NCBI GenBank assembly: GCA_900470965.1
Contig: UCCS01000055.1
Span: 1-53,645 of the forward strand
Length of the DNA: 53,645 nt
Source: Hyphomicrobiales bacterium
GTDB lineage: Bacteria > Pseudomonadota > Alphaproteobacteria > Rhizobiales > Rhizobiaceae
Direction: 5' to 3'
In this document: positions 1 through 8,359 of the stretch, one piece after another
Position numbering within the stretch: the first letter of the stretch is position 1
How the letters are laid out: each line of letters opens with the position of its first letter
Made by a program: the position numbers and the translations under genes
Notes under the pieces: model-generated
Database searches by the model: none
What the model saw: only the letters and a program-made list of their open reading frames with translations
What the model was told of the DNA's origin: nothing

Positions 1-89
1 GTGTCACGCTGCGCCGCCATTGGCTGCCGACGGCCCTTCAGGCGGAGTTTCTGGCTTTGCTCAGGGAGCATTCGGCAGAACTCGACTAG
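1..89 (+). CDS. 3' end of an upstream gene, possibly a LysR-type regulator
   Basis: An open frame enters the window in the third base and stops at TAG 87-89. It encodes about 28 residues ending LLREHSAELD. The pattern of a basic patch, hydrophobic Phe-Leu-x-Leu-Leu-Arg and a short acidic tail resembles the last helix of many LysR effector-binding domains. So little is visible that the family is a guess. The other open frames across this stretch look less protein-like. Confidence 0.35.
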   Translation, partial: VTLRRHWLPTALQAEFLALLREHSAELD

Positions 90-196
90 CCTATGCCTCT
101 CTCACGATTGCGCGAGCGGCCACCATATCCTCGGAATATGCGATAATGGTTCTCTGACCAGGGCGCCAAACACCGATATTTCATGGAGTTCTTCGA

Positions 197-1168
197 ATGC
201 CTTTACGCTGTGCCATTCTCGATGATTACCAGCGCGTCGCCCTCTCCATGGCCGACTGGAGCGGCATCGAGGGGAAGGTCGAGATCAATCGTTTCGACGA
301 CCATATAGCCGATACCGACACGCTGATCGGCCGGCTGGCGGACTATGACATCATCATCGCCATGCGGGAACGCACCCCTTTCGACGCCGAACGCCTCGGT
401 CGGCTGCCGAAGCTGAAACTGCTGATCACGACCGGCATGGCCAATGCCTCGATCGACATGGCCGCTGCCACCCGCCTCGGCATCACGGTTGCCGGCACGC
501 GCGGTTTTGTCGGCTCAGCCGCTGAACTCACCTGGGCGCTGCTGATGGCGCTGGTTCGCCATATCCCCTCGGAAGTCGCCAACTTCCGCGCAGCGCAAAA
601 TCCGTGGCAACTCTCCGTCGGGCGCGACCTCAGGGGGCTGACACTCGGCGTCGTCGGCCTCGGCAAGCTCGGCCAGCAGGTCGCCACTTACGGCCGCACC
701 TTCGGCATGAACGTCATCGGCTGGTCGCGCTCCAACACGCCGCAGAAAAGTGCCGATCTCGGCATCGGCTACGCCGCCTCCCTCGATGAACTGCTATCCG
801 CCGCCGATATCGTCACGCTGCATCTCACCCTCAATGCTGAAACAAAAGGCATCATCGGCAAGCGCGAACTCGACCGCATGAAACCGGGTGCCATAATTCT
901 CAACACATCCCGGGGACCACTTGTCGACGAGCAGGCACTGGTCACAACACTGGAAAGCGGCCATCTCGGCGGCGCCGGCCTTGATGTCTTCGACGAGGAG
1001 CCCCTACCCGCAAACCACGCGTTCCGGCGGCTCGCCAATGTCGTGGCGACCCCGCATCTCGGCTATGTGACGGAGGAAACCTATCGCATCTTCTATCGGG
1101 ATGCCGTGGAGGATATCGCCGCGTGGATCGACGGAAAACCGGTCCGGGTTCTGAATTCTCCGAAGTAG
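197..1168 (+). CDS. D-2-hydroxyacid dehydrogenase family protein
   Basis: This 323-residue protein has the layout of NAD(P)-dependent D-2-hydroxyacid dehydrogenases, which interconvert 2-oxo acids and D-2-hydroxy acids in the cytosol. The Rossmann motif GVVGLGKLGQQ lies near residues 151-161. The catalytic Arg (in NTSRGPLVDE), Glu (in DVFDEEPLP) and His (in TPHLGYVTEE) are all present in family order. Length is normal. ATG 197 is preceded by GGAG with an 8-nt spacer. It converges on a DapA-like/RraA/SDR operon across a strong hairpin, so it may act on a related 2-oxo acid; this is inference. Substrate is unknown; glyoxylate/hydroxypyruvate or phosphoglycerate-type substrates are possible. Confidence 0.88.
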   Translation: MPLRCAILDDYQRVALSMADWSGIEGKVEINRFDDHIADTDTLIGRLADYDIIIAMRERTPFDAERLGRLPKLKLLITTGMANASIDMAAATRLGITVAGTRGFVGSAAELTWALLMALVRHIPSEVANFRAAQNPWQLSVGRDLRGLTLGVVGLGKLGQQVATYGRTFGMNVIGWSRSNTPQKSADLGIGYAASLDELLSAADIVTLHLTLNAETKGIIGKRELDRMKPGAIILNTSRGPLVDEQALVTTLESGHLGGAGLDVFDEEPLPANHAFRRLANVVATPHLGYVTEETYRIFYRDAVEDIAAWIDGKPVRVLNSPK

Positions 1169-1241
1169 GGCGAGAACGACTGCTTACACATTGCCTCGCA
1201 GGCGAGCGCCGCCATCGAGCGAGCGGCGGTGCATTTTGAAC

Positions 1242-1277
1242 AACAAGGCTCCCCGCTTTGCCGCGGGGAGCCTTGTT
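1242..1277. terminator. Bidirectional hairpin terminator between convergent genes
   Basis: A perfect 15-bp inverted repeat (arms AACAAGGCTCCCCGC at 1242-1256 and its complement at 1263-1277) encloses the 6-nt loop TTTGCC. It sits exactly between the stop of the plus-strand dehydrogenase (1168) and the stop of the minus-strand DapA-like gene (1280). Neither side has a long U-tract, but stem strength and position support a shared terminator. Confidence 0.8.
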
Positions 1278-1279
1278 CG

Positions 1280-2206
1280 TCAGACCGGTGCGCGAGGATC
1301 GTGCCGCGCAAGGCGGCGCAGCAGGTAGTCGACCTCAGCCCGTGCCGTTGCACTGAGCGCGCTTCCAGGCTTGCGCTGCGCATCCGAGGTGATGACGCCC
1401 CGGCGCATGAGAACATGCTTGCGGACGGCAAGGCCGACGCCGAGCTGCTGCTCGTAGCGGATCAGCGGCAGATGGGCATCAAAGAGATCATGCGCCTCAT
1501 CGCGTTTTCCCGCAGCAAACAGATTGACCAGTTCGACAAGCATGTCCGGGAAACCGTAGCCGGTCATGGCGCCGTCAGCACCACGCTCCGGCTCGAAATC
1601 GAGGAACATGCCGCCATTGCCGCAGAGTATCGAGAAGGGCCGAAGCTCGCCGGCTTTCTGCATGGCGCGCAACTTTGAGATCTTCTCCAGCCCCGGCCAG
1701 TCCTCGTGCTTGAGCATGACGCAGGAGGGATGATCGGAAATGATCTTGGCAACCACGCTGGCCGACATGACGACCGTCAGCGTCAGTGGATAATCCTGTA
1801 GCACCCACGGAACGTCAGTGCCGACGGCCTCAACAGCCTGCGCAAAATACTGGACGATCTGCTCATCGGTGCGAAGCGCCGGCGTCGGCGCGATCATCAC
1901 GCCGGCAGCCCCCATGTCCATCGCATCGCGGGCGAGCGAACGCATCGCCGCAAAGCCAGGTGCAGAGACGCCGACAACGACCGGCACTCTTGAACGGCCG
2001 ACCACCTGGCGAATGATTGCTCGCGATTCCGCCGGCTCAAGCTTCGGAGCCTCGCCCATGATCCCGAGGATGGTCATGCCGGTAACGCCGCTGTCCTGAT
2101 AGAAGTCGGTCAACTTGTCGATTGAAGGCGCGTCGAGAGTACCATCAGGCAGGAATGGCGTGGTCGCAATTGCATAGACGCCCTTTGCGTCAGTTCCGAA
2201 GCTCAT
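1280..2206 (-). CDS. Dihydrodipicolinate synthase (DapA) family lyase/aldolase
   Basis: A 308-residue class I aldolase of the DapA/N-acetylneuraminate lyase superfamily. It has the GIMGEAPKL stretch in place of the usual G-T/S-T-G-E loop, the DYP tyrosine expected to relay protons, and a Schiff-base Lys in VMLKHEDWPG. ATG 2206 overlaps the upstream RraA-like stop by four bases (ATGA), so the longer upstream open frame is not used. It is the last gene of the SDR > RraA > DapA operon. The divergence of the active-site loop argues against true lysine biosynthesis and for cleavage of a 2-oxo-3-deoxy acid or similar; the substrate cannot be read from sequence. Confidence 0.85.
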   Translation of the reverse strand: MSFGTDAKGVYAIATTPFLPDGTLDAPSIDKLTDFYQDSGVTGMTILGIMGEAPKLEPAESRAIIRQVVGRSRVPVVVGVSAPGFAAMRSLARDAMDMGAAGVMIAPTPALRTDEQIVQYFAQAVEAVGTDVPWVLQDYPLTLTVVMSASVVAKIISDHPSCVMLKHEDWPGLEKISKLRAMQKAGELRPFSILCGNGGMFLDFEPERGADGAMTGYGFPDMLVELVNLFAAGKRDEAHDLFDAHLPLIRYEQQLGVGLAVRKHVLMRRGVITSDAQRKPGSALSATARAEVDYLLRRLARHDPRAPV

Positions 2207-2907
2207 TGTGCATCCTTCCACGCCTGATAGCGTGCCTTCGTTTCCGCGTTCATGGGATAGAGACCAGGCAGAGGCACGCCCCGGTCGATTTCGGTCATGA
2301 TCCAGCCTTCCATGCGCTCCTGTTCCGGCGCTTCGGCAAGCACCGCATCGAGCAAGGCGGCTGGGATAAGCACGGCGCCGTCCTTGTCCGCAACGACGAT
2401 ATCGCCGGGGAAAACAGCAACACCACCGCAGGCGATCGGCTGTTGCCAGCCGACGAAGGTCAGCCCGGCGACCGAGGGCGGCGCAGCCATGCCATCGCAC
2501 CAGACGGGCAACTCGCTCGCAAGCACCCCTTCCAGATCGCGCACCACACCATCGCTGACCAAGGCCGCGACCTTACGCTTCATCATCCGGGCGCACAGAA
2601 TATCGCCGAAGATACCGGCATCCTGCACCCCCATCGCATCGACCACGGCGATGCATCCCTCGGGCATATCCTCGATCGCCGCCCGCGTGGAGATCGGCGA
2701 AGCCCAGCTTTCGGGCGTTGCCAGATCCTCACGCGCCGGTACGAAACGCAGCGTGAAGGCTGGGCCGACCACCCGCTCCTGGCCCGGCCTTAGCGGCTTT
2801 GTACCGCGCATCCAGACATTCCTGAGCCCCTTTTTCAGAAGCACGGTTGTCAGAGTCGCCGTGGAGACGCCCTTCAGAGTTTCGATAACGGCTGGATCTA
2901 GAGACAT
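2203..2907 (-). CDS. RraA-like / 4-hydroxy-4-methyl-2-oxoglutarate aldolase family protein
   Basis: A 234-residue RraA-fold protein. The family signature is visible in the middle: GVQDAGIFGDILCARMM, then SDGVVRDLEG with the Arg-Asp pair that holds metal and oxaloacetate/pyruvate in HMG aldolases. Members cleave 4-hydroxy-2-oxo acids to pyruvate; others regulate RNase E. The length and the operon (SDR upstream, DapA-like lyase overlapping by ATGA downstream) favour a catabolic aldolase or decarboxylase. The start at 2907 (MSLDPAVIE) is chosen because the longer frame runs back into the SDR gene. Confidence 0.8.
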   Translation of the reverse strand: MSLDPAVIETLKGVSTATLTTVLLKKGLRNVWMRGTKPLRPGQERVVGPAFTLRFVPAREDLATPESWASPISTRAAIEDMPEGCIAVVDAMGVQDAGIFGDILCARMMKRKVAALVSDGVVRDLEGVLASELPVWCDGMAAPPSVAGLTFVGWQQPIACGGVAVFPGDIVVADKDGAVLIPAALLDAVLAEAPEQERMEGWIMTEIDRGVPLPGLYPMNAETKARYQAWKDAQ

Positions 2908-2917
2908 GGATTGCACC

Positions 2918-3703
2918 TCATATGCTCTGGATGAGGCCGCCGTCGATGCGGATGACGGAGCCGGTAATATAGGATGCGCGCGGGCTGGCGAGAAAAGCAA
3001 CCGTGTCGCCATATTCCTCCGGCCGGCCGTAACGCCCGACAGGAATGGCGGCTGTGCTCTCCGCCGTCACTTCTTCCACCGGCCGGTTTTCGCGCTTCGC
3101 CTTCTGCTCGTCGAGGAAAGTAATGCGGCCGGTCGCGATGCGCCCCGGCAGCACGATATTGGCGGTAATCCCATCGCGGCCGATCTCACGGGCGAGCGTC
3201 TTCGACCAGCCGACCAACGCCAGACGCAGGCTGTTGGAAATACCCAGATTGGGGATCGGCGCCACGACGCCAGATGACGTGGACGTAATGACACGGCCCC
3301 AACCGCGCGCCTTCATGCCGGGCAATACGGCATCCGTCACGGCAATCACCGAACGCACCATCATGTCGAAATATTTCGACCAGGTTTCCGCCGATTGACC
3401 GGAGGCCGGTGTTGGTGGCGGTCCGCCCGTATTGTTGACGAGGATATCGACGGCCCCAAAAGTATCGGCGATCACAGCCAGCCTCGCCTCGATAACAGAG
3501 AGATCGGCGATATCCCAGCCGATCGCCAGCGCCTTCCCTCCAGCGGAAACGATGCCTTCCGCCGTCTTCCTGGCCGCGGCTTCATCGATATCGGCAACGG
3601 CGACGCGAACGCCTTCCGAGGCCAGCGACCGGGCAATCGCGCCACCCAAACCACCACCAGCGCCGAACACCAGCGCGGTCTTTCCATTCAATTGCATATC
3701 CAA
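2918..3703 (-). CDS. Short-chain dehydrogenase/reductase (SDR) with altered active site
   Basis: A 261-residue SDR with the N-terminal nucleotide motif VFGAGGGLGGA, the NNTGG strand and the C-terminal IRIDGG motif of classical SDRs. The catalytic Ser region (TSTSSG) is present, but where Tyr-x-x-x-Lys is expected the sequence reads GISNSLRLA, so the canonical Tyr and Lys are missing; related sequences of this type are often annotated FabG-like. The start is TTG 3703 because GGAG lies 8 nt before it; ATG 3697 would have a 14-nt spacer. First gene of the RraA/DapA operon and divergent from the LysR regulator. Confidence 0.82.
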   Translation of the reverse strand: MDMQLNGKTALVFGAGGGLGGAIARSLASEGVRVAVADIDEAAARKTAEGIVSAGGKALAIGWDIADLSVIEARLAVIADTFGAVDILVNNTGGPPPTPASGQSAETWSKYFDMMVRSVIAVTDAVLPGMKARGWGRVITSTSSGVVAPIPNLGISNSLRLALVGWSKTLAREIGRDGITANIVLPGRIATGRITFLDEQKAKRENRPVEEVTAESTAAIPVGRYGRPEEYGDTVAFLASPRASYITGSVIRIDGGLIQSI

Positions 3704-3749
3704 GGCAGATACTCCGGTTTCGTCAGCATTATGGCGATCACGAAAAGAA

Positions 3750-3767
3750 GAAAAATCTCGCTTTTTC
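3750..3767. promoter_or_regulatory. Candidate LysR operator (GAAAAA-N6-TTTTTC dyad)
   Basis: Perfect 6-bp inverted arms with a 6-bp spacer lie in the 93-bp gap between the divergent SDR operon and the LysR gene. A second dyad, AGAAAA-N2-TTTTCT, follows at 3782-3795, directly before the LysR ATG. LysR regulators usually bind A/T-rich dyads in such shared promoters, so autoregulation plus operon control is likely but unproven. Confidence 0.4.
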
Positions 3768-3796
3768 CAGTTTCAGAAGATAGAAAAACTTTTCTT

Positions 3797-4678
3797 ATGG
3801 AAACGCGCTTTCTCGATACCTTCCTGCTGGTTGCCGAACTCGGATCGCTGGCCGAAGCCTCCCGTCGCCTCGGCATCACGCCGGCCGCGGTCGCCCAGCG
3901 CATGCAGGCGCTGGAAGACGATGTCGGCGTGCCGCTGCTGACCCGGGTTGGCCGCCGTGTCCGCCCGACCGATACCGGCCACGCCATCATCGAAAAGAGC
4001 CGCAGGATCCTCGCAGAGGTCCGCGATCTGCGCAGCCTTGCCAATGCCGATCTGCCTTCCGGCGAGCTTCGTCTCGGCGCCATCACGACAGCGCTGACCG
4101 GACTGCTGCCCTCAGCCCTGCATGAAGTCTTCGCCAGTATGCCGCTGGTCGAGGTTTTCCTGCTGCCAGGCCCGTCGACCGATCTCTACCAGCGGCTGAT
4201 AGACCGGGATATCGACGCGGCAATCATCGTAAAGCCACCTTTTTCGATACCGAAAACATTGGAATGGGAACTGCTGCGGGCCGAACGTCTGGTTCTCGTA
4301 GCGCCTGCCGATTGCCGGGGCGAGAACCCGCACGCGCTCCTGAAGACCCGCCCCTTCATCCGCTACGACCGGAACAACTGGGGCGGCCGCCTTGCCGACG
4401 AATATCTTCAAAGACAGGGTTTGAAGCCGGCTGAACGTCTGGAACTCGATTCCCTCGAAGCGATCTCGGTCATGGTCGCCAATGGGCTCGGCGTCTCGCT
4501 GGTGCCGGACTGGGCAAGACCCTGGCCGGAAGGCCTCAACATCGCTGTCCTCGAACTGCCCGTGCCCTTTCCACCGCGAGAGGTCGGGATGCTCTGGCCG
4601 CGCAGCTCCCCATCGCGCCGGTTGACCGGCATCGTTCTCGACGCGCTCAAACGCTCGCAGAGCGCCATCCGGCCCTAA
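3797..4678 (+). CDS. LysR-family transcriptional regulator
   Basis: A 293-residue LysR regulator. An N-terminal winged helix-turn-helix (FLDTFLLVAELGSLAEASRRLGITPAAVAQRM, residues about 4-35) is followed by the periplasmic-binding-protein-like effector domain. Length is typical. ATG 3797 places the HTH at the normal distance from the N-terminus; an in-frame ATG at 3731 would add 22 residues and neither has a good ribosome site. It is divergent from the SDR-RraA-DapA operon and presumably controls it. Its stop overlaps the convergent GH16 gene's stop by four bases. Confidence 0.88.
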   Translation: METRFLDTFLLVAELGSLAEASRRLGITPAAVAQRMQALEDDVGVPLLTRVGRRVRPTDTGHAIIEKSRRILAEVRDLRSLANADLPSGELRLGAITTALTGLLPSALHEVFASMPLVEVFLLPGPSTDLYQRLIDRDIDAAIIVKPPFSIPKTLEWELLRAERLVLVAPADCRGENPHALLKTRPFIRYDRNNWGGRLADEYLQRQGLKPAERLELDSLEAISVMVANGLGVSLVPDWARPWPEGLNIAVLELPVPFPPREVGMLWPRSSPSRRLTGIVLDALKRSQSAIRP

Positions 4679-5505
4679 TCGTTTTTGGCCGAAATCAGGT
4701 TCTTGCGCTGATAGACATGGATATAATCGACCAGCAGATAGGACGGGTTCGGCGTTTCATCGATCGGCCAGCCCGACCCCAGCGCAAGATTGACCAGCGG
4801 ATAGAAGGGCATCTGGAATTCCGGCGGCGTATCAAAACTCCAGAGGGGATTGCGATCCAGATAGAAGGTCGATTTCTGCGGGCCGATATCGACGCCAAAA
4901 GTGTGGTAGTCGCTGCTGAGCGAGCCTTCGGGCACATTCGTCAGATGGCCGTCCGTCGTGTGCTGGTTGCTCGGGCGCCAGACATGATAGCCCATGCTGA
5001 ACTCGCCGGGCGCACGGCCGTAATATTCGATCACGTCGATTTCCGAGGTAAATTTGGACCGGTCGAGGCCGATCAGCCAGAAAGCCGGCCAGACGCCCTT
5101 GCCGGGCGGCAGCTTCATGCGCGCTTCAAAATAACCGAACGTCTGGGAGAAGCCTTCGCCCTTCGGATTGGTGGAGGCGAGCAGACCGGAGCGCCACTTA
5201 CCATCCGCATCCTTCCGAGCCTCGATCCGCAAGATGCCGTCATTGACCGTAAAAGGGAAACCGTCCATCGGGTCGGTAAACTGAGCATCGCCGAAATCGC
5301 CATTCCACGGTGTATGCGCGATCCAGCGCGATCCGTTCTCGCCCCAGGCCGAAGCATCGAGCGTGTTGAAGTCTTCGGCAAAGGTCAGCTGAAAATCGTC
5401 GAGATTGAGCGGCTCTTCTGCCTCGCTCGGCCGTGGACTTGGCGGGCCGAAAAGGCCGATGACGATAAGAAGCGCAAATCTTCCGGCAAATTTCGTGTGG
5501 TGCAT
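4675..5505 (-). CDS. Secreted glycoside hydrolase family 16 (ExoK-like endoglycanase)
   Basis: A 276-residue protein with an N-terminal signal peptide (MHHTKFAGRFALLIVIGLFG, cleavage near SEA-EE) and a GH16 jelly-roll catalytic domain. The GH16 signature Glu-Ile-Asp-x-x-Glu is intact in SEIDVIEYYG, giving nucleophile and acid/base. Aromatic stretches such as GVWPAFWLIG and YHTFGVDIGP match the fold. GH16 enzymes cut beta-1,3/1,4-glucans or galactans; in rhizobia ExoK-type members trim nascent EPS. Last gene of the minus EPS arm, 50 bp after the flippase, so EPS processing is the likely role. ATG 5505 has GGAGG ahead. Confidence 0.88.
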   Translation of the reverse strand: MHHTKFAGRFALLIVIGLFGPPSPRPSEAEEPLNLDDFQLTFAEDFNTLDASAWGENGSRWIAHTPWNGDFGDAQFTDPMDGFPFTVNDGILRIEARKDADGKWRSGLLASTNPKGEGFSQTFGYFEARMKLPPGKGVWPAFWLIGLDRSKFTSEIDVIEYYGRAPGEFSMGYHVWRPSNQHTTDGHLTNVPEGSLSSDYHTFGVDIGPQKSTFYLDRNPLWSFDTPPEFQMPFYPLVNLALGSGWPIDETPNPSYLLVDYIHVYQRKNLISAKND

Positions 5506-5555
5506 GTTTCTCCCTCCAGGAGATTTCGACCCCGTTGTGGGGTTTTGCGAGCCGA

Positions 5556-7037
5556 TCATGAAACGACGACTCCGTTTCGCCAGGGCATGATCTTTCTGAC
5601 GACGATGGCTTCCAGCCCGTCGGGCCGCCCTACGGCCTGCCACAAGAGCAGGGAGGAAACCCAGAAGATTGCAAGCGCCGCACCGCTGCAGAGACCGACG
5701 CCGATGACGAGTTCGATGCCGAGCGGCATGGCGATGAGAACAGGCTGAACCAAGAGCAGGAAACCGATCATCGGCAGGCAGGCCGCAAGCGGCCGGACAA
5801 ACGCGTAGAGCTGCGCGCCAATCGAGGCACCGATCAGCCGCTGCGTGATGACAAGGCAGACGACATAGGCGACGACAGCGGCGATGACGCGCGCTGCCAG
5901 CGCACCGTCAAGGCCGAACATCACGACGCCGAGCACGGTAACCGGTGCCCTCACTGCGAATTCAGCAAACATCCTGAGCGCCACATAGCGGGTCTTGTCG
6001 AGAACCATAACGAGCGGCGGCATGATGGTCGTCGGCAGACCGATCAGGCTGACGGCGCAGAGCCACTGCAGGATCGGCGCCGCAAAGGCCCACTTCTCGC
6101 CGACGACGATGCGCAGGATCGGTTCGGCCAGGAAAATGATGACGAACAGGATGGGAGCCGCCACGACCATGATTGCATTGGTGGCCTTCAAATAGGCGGT
6201 AATCTGCTTGCCTCGGTCGCTGACATTGGAAAAGGCGGCCATCAGCGGGCGCATCAGCGGACCGACGAATGTCTGATAGGGAATGCCGGCAAGATTATCC
6301 GCGACGCTGAAGGCACCGTAGGTGGAAAGGCTCGTAAAGCGCGGCAGCAGCAGCCGGTCCATCTGCCAATTGAGTGAATTGAGAACCTGCGAAATCGTGT
6401 TCCAGCCGATCATGTCCTGGAAGTGCTTCCATTCCGAAAGGCTGAGCCTCGGCCGCATCGGCGCGAAGATATAGGAGACGATGGTCGACGCCGTCGGTCC
6501 GGCAACGGCGCCAATCGCCAGCCCCCAGTAACTGTCGGTCGCAAGCGCGACACCGACGCCGAAGATCAGGGTCGATCCCTTGGCGATGATGTCGAGGGCA
6601 AATTCGCGCCGGAAGTCGAAGCGCTGCATGAAGAGCACCATGCGCGGGCTGATCACACTACGCATCGCAGGCGCGATAGAAACCACGGCAACCAGTTGGA
6701 AAAGCCGCGGATCGTTGTAGATGAGAGCCATCGGCCAGGCGATGACGACCATCAACAGGCTGATCGCCGTTCCTCTTAGGAGGCTCAACGTAAAAGCCGT
6801 TGCAAACATCCGCTCAGTTGGCAAGGGAACACGCACCAACGCCTGGGTGAGCGGCAGATCGAGGATCGCCTCGACGATGACAAGAACCGACGTGGCAATG
6901 GCGACGATTCCGAAATCGGCCGGGCTCAAAAGTCTTGCAAGAATGAGCAGGCTCACGAAATCGAGCAGTCGTGCCAGGAATTTTCCGCTGATTGTCCAGA
7001 TGCTTGCTGTCGCCGTTCTATGCGATACGCTTGACAC
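5556..7037 (-). CDS. Polysaccharide flippase (Wzx/ExoT-like, MOP superfamily)
   Basis: A 493-residue very hydrophobic inner-membrane protein with about 12-14 predicted helices. The N-terminal TISGKFLARLLDFVSLLILARLLSPADFGI is characteristic of the PST/MOP lipopolysaccharide-flippase branch. It would move undecaprenyl-linked oligosaccharide to the periplasm for the Wzy-like polymerase at 16089. The GTG start at 7037 has AAGGA with a 7-nt spacer. It lies between two glycosyltransferases and the GH16 gene in the minus EPS arm. The 77-bp gap upstream holds a hairpin (7076-7098). Confidence 0.87.
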   Translation of the reverse strand: MSSVSHRTATASIWTISGKFLARLLDFVSLLILARLLSPADFGIVAIATSVLVIVEAILDLPLTQALVRVPLPTERMFATAFTLSLLRGTAISLLMVVIAWPMALIYNDPRLFQLVAVVSIAPAMRSVISPRMVLFMQRFDFRREFALDIIAKGSTLIFGVGVALATDSYWGLAIGAVAGPTASTIVSYIFAPMRPRLSLSEWKHFQDMIGWNTISQVLNSLNWQMDRLLLPRFTSLSTYGAFSVADNLAGIPYQTFVGPLMRPLMAAFSNVSDRGKQITAYLKATNAIMVVAAPILFVIIFLAEPILRIVVGEKWAFAAPILQWLCAVSLIGLPTTIMPPLVMVLDKTRYVALRMFAEFAVRAPVTVLGVVMFGLDGALAARVIAAVVAYVVCLVITQRLIGASIGAQLYAFVRPLAACLPMIGFLLLVQPVLIAMPLGIELVIGVGLCSGAALAIFWVSSLLLWQAVGRPDGLEAIVVRKIMPWRNGVVVS

Positions 7038-7075
7038 GATCTATTCCTTGGCCATGAGCAACGAACCTCTTCTGG

Positions 7076-7098
7076 GGAGCGCCGGGTGCCGACGCTCC
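7076..7098. other. Hairpin in the glycosyltransferase-flippase gap
   Basis: Arms GGAGCG (7076-7081) and CGCTCC (7093-7098) can extend inward through a G.T wobble and CGG/CCG to about 10 bp with a 3-nt loop. A GGGGTTTTT run follows on the plus strand only, so as a terminator it would face antisense transcripts. On the minus strand it could be a processing or stability element within the operon. Confidence 0.35.
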
Positions 7099-7114
7099 GG
7101 GGTTTTTGTGCGTG

Positions 7115-8359
7115 TCAGCTTACTTTCCTCCTGACGGGGCTTGCGGCCTGATGACCATGCTTGGCGAGTTGCTCATCGATGAGCGAGCCGAGGCGGTCGC
7201 GAAACACCGCTGCGGAGAATTTCAGGGCGTGATTATGGATCGCCACCGGATCGAGCGTGTCCTCGACCGCTTCGAAGGCTGCCATCGTTTCCATCAACGC
7301 TTCCGTACTCTGCTCGGCAAAGCGGAAGCCGACATGCGGTGCGCAGACAGTCTCGCGTGCGCCGCCAGCATCGAAGGCCAGAACCGGCCGGCCGGACGCC
7401 ATCGCTTCCACCGGCAGAATGCCGAAGTCTTCGATGCCGGGGAACAGCAGCGCGCGGCAGCGCGACAGGTGATCGCGCAGAACCGGGAACGGCTGATGCC
7501 CGAGAAACTGTACCGTCGGTCCGGCGATTGACCTAAGATAGGCCTCCTGCTCGCCCTCACCGATCACGACCAGATTGCGGCCCATTTCCGTGCAGGCCTT
7601 CACGGCAATATCCGGCCGCTTATAGGCGGTGAGCTGGCCCGCATAGAGATAGAATTCGCCCTTGCCCTGCCCGATGGCGAAATCGTCGGTCGCGACCGGC
7701 GGATAGATAACGACGGCGTCACGGTCATAGAAGCGGCGGATACGGCCCGCGACATAGCTGGAATTCGCTACGAACGTATCGACGCGCGAGGCGGTCGTCA
7801 CATCCCAGGCCCGCAGCATCGGAGCCGTGAGTGACATCATTGCCTTGCCGATCCATGAAACACCGCGCCGGTACACATGGAACTGATCCCAGATGTAGCG
7901 CATCGGCGAATGGCAGTAGCAGATGTGGAGTGCATCCGCCCGGGTGATGACACCCTTGGCGGGGCCGGATTCACTTGAAATGACAAGATCATAGTCCTGC
8001 AGGTCAAAGTGCTCGAGCGCGAAGGGCATGAGCGGCAGCATCTTTGTGTAATGGCGCGTAGAACGCGGGATCTTCTGCAGGAAGGACGTTTGGATGTTGC
8101 GGCTGTTCAGGAAATCGCTGGTACGCTCGGGATTATGCACCAGCGTGAAGATGTCTGCCTGAGGGAACATACGGCAGAGTTCTTCCACCACCTTTTCGCC
8201 ACCGCGCATCGATACCAGCCAGTAGTGGACGATAGCGACGCGAGGCTGCTTCGCATCGACCCTACTGCCGGCTTCGACGACCCGGCTTCTTGCCACGACG
8301 GGCGCGTCGCCCCGGAATGCCATTGCTTCGGGGAGAGAGCTTGCTACTTTAACAGTCAC
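7115..8359 (-). CDS. Glycosyltransferase family 4
   Basis: A 414-residue GT-B fold glycosyltransferase. An N-terminal acceptor domain begins after about 38 residues with RVAIVHYWLVSMRGGEKVVEEL. The C-terminal donor domain carries the GT4 E-x7-E element (EDFGILPVEAMASGRPV). The YCHSPMRYIWD stretch is typical of mannosyl/rhamnosyl-transferase relatives, but the sugar cannot be fixed. It would add a sugar to the lipid-linked EPS repeat on the cytosolic face. GTG 8359 is chosen because GGAG lies 7 nt upstream and GTGA overlaps the previous gene's stop; the longer open frame runs inside that gene. Confidence 0.85.
   Translation of the reverse strand: MTVKVASSLPEAMAFRGDAPVVARSRVVEAGSRVDAKQPRVAIVHYWLVSMRGGEKVVEELCRMFPQADIFTLVHNPERTSDFLNSRNIQTSFLQKIPRSTRHYTKMLPLMPFALEHFDLQDYDLVISSESGPAKGVITRADALHICYCHSPMRYIWDQFHVYRRGVSWIGKAMMSLTAPMLRAWDVTTASRVDTFVANSSYVAGRIRRFYDRDAVVIYPPVATDDFAIGQGKGEFYLYAGQLTAYKRPDIAVKACTEMGRNLVVIGEGEQEAYLRSIAGPTVQFLGHQPFPVLRDHLSRCRALLFPGIEDFGILPVEAMASGRPVLAFDAGGARETVCAPHVGFRFAEQSTEALMETMAAFEAVEDTLDPVAIHNHALKFSAAVFRDRLGSLIDEQLAKHGHQAASPVRRKVS

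Noticed and set aside
1..225. 74-codon open frame at the left edge
   Set aside because: It overlaps the start of the dehydrogenase, has no protein-like composition, and a different frame gives a plausible gene tail.
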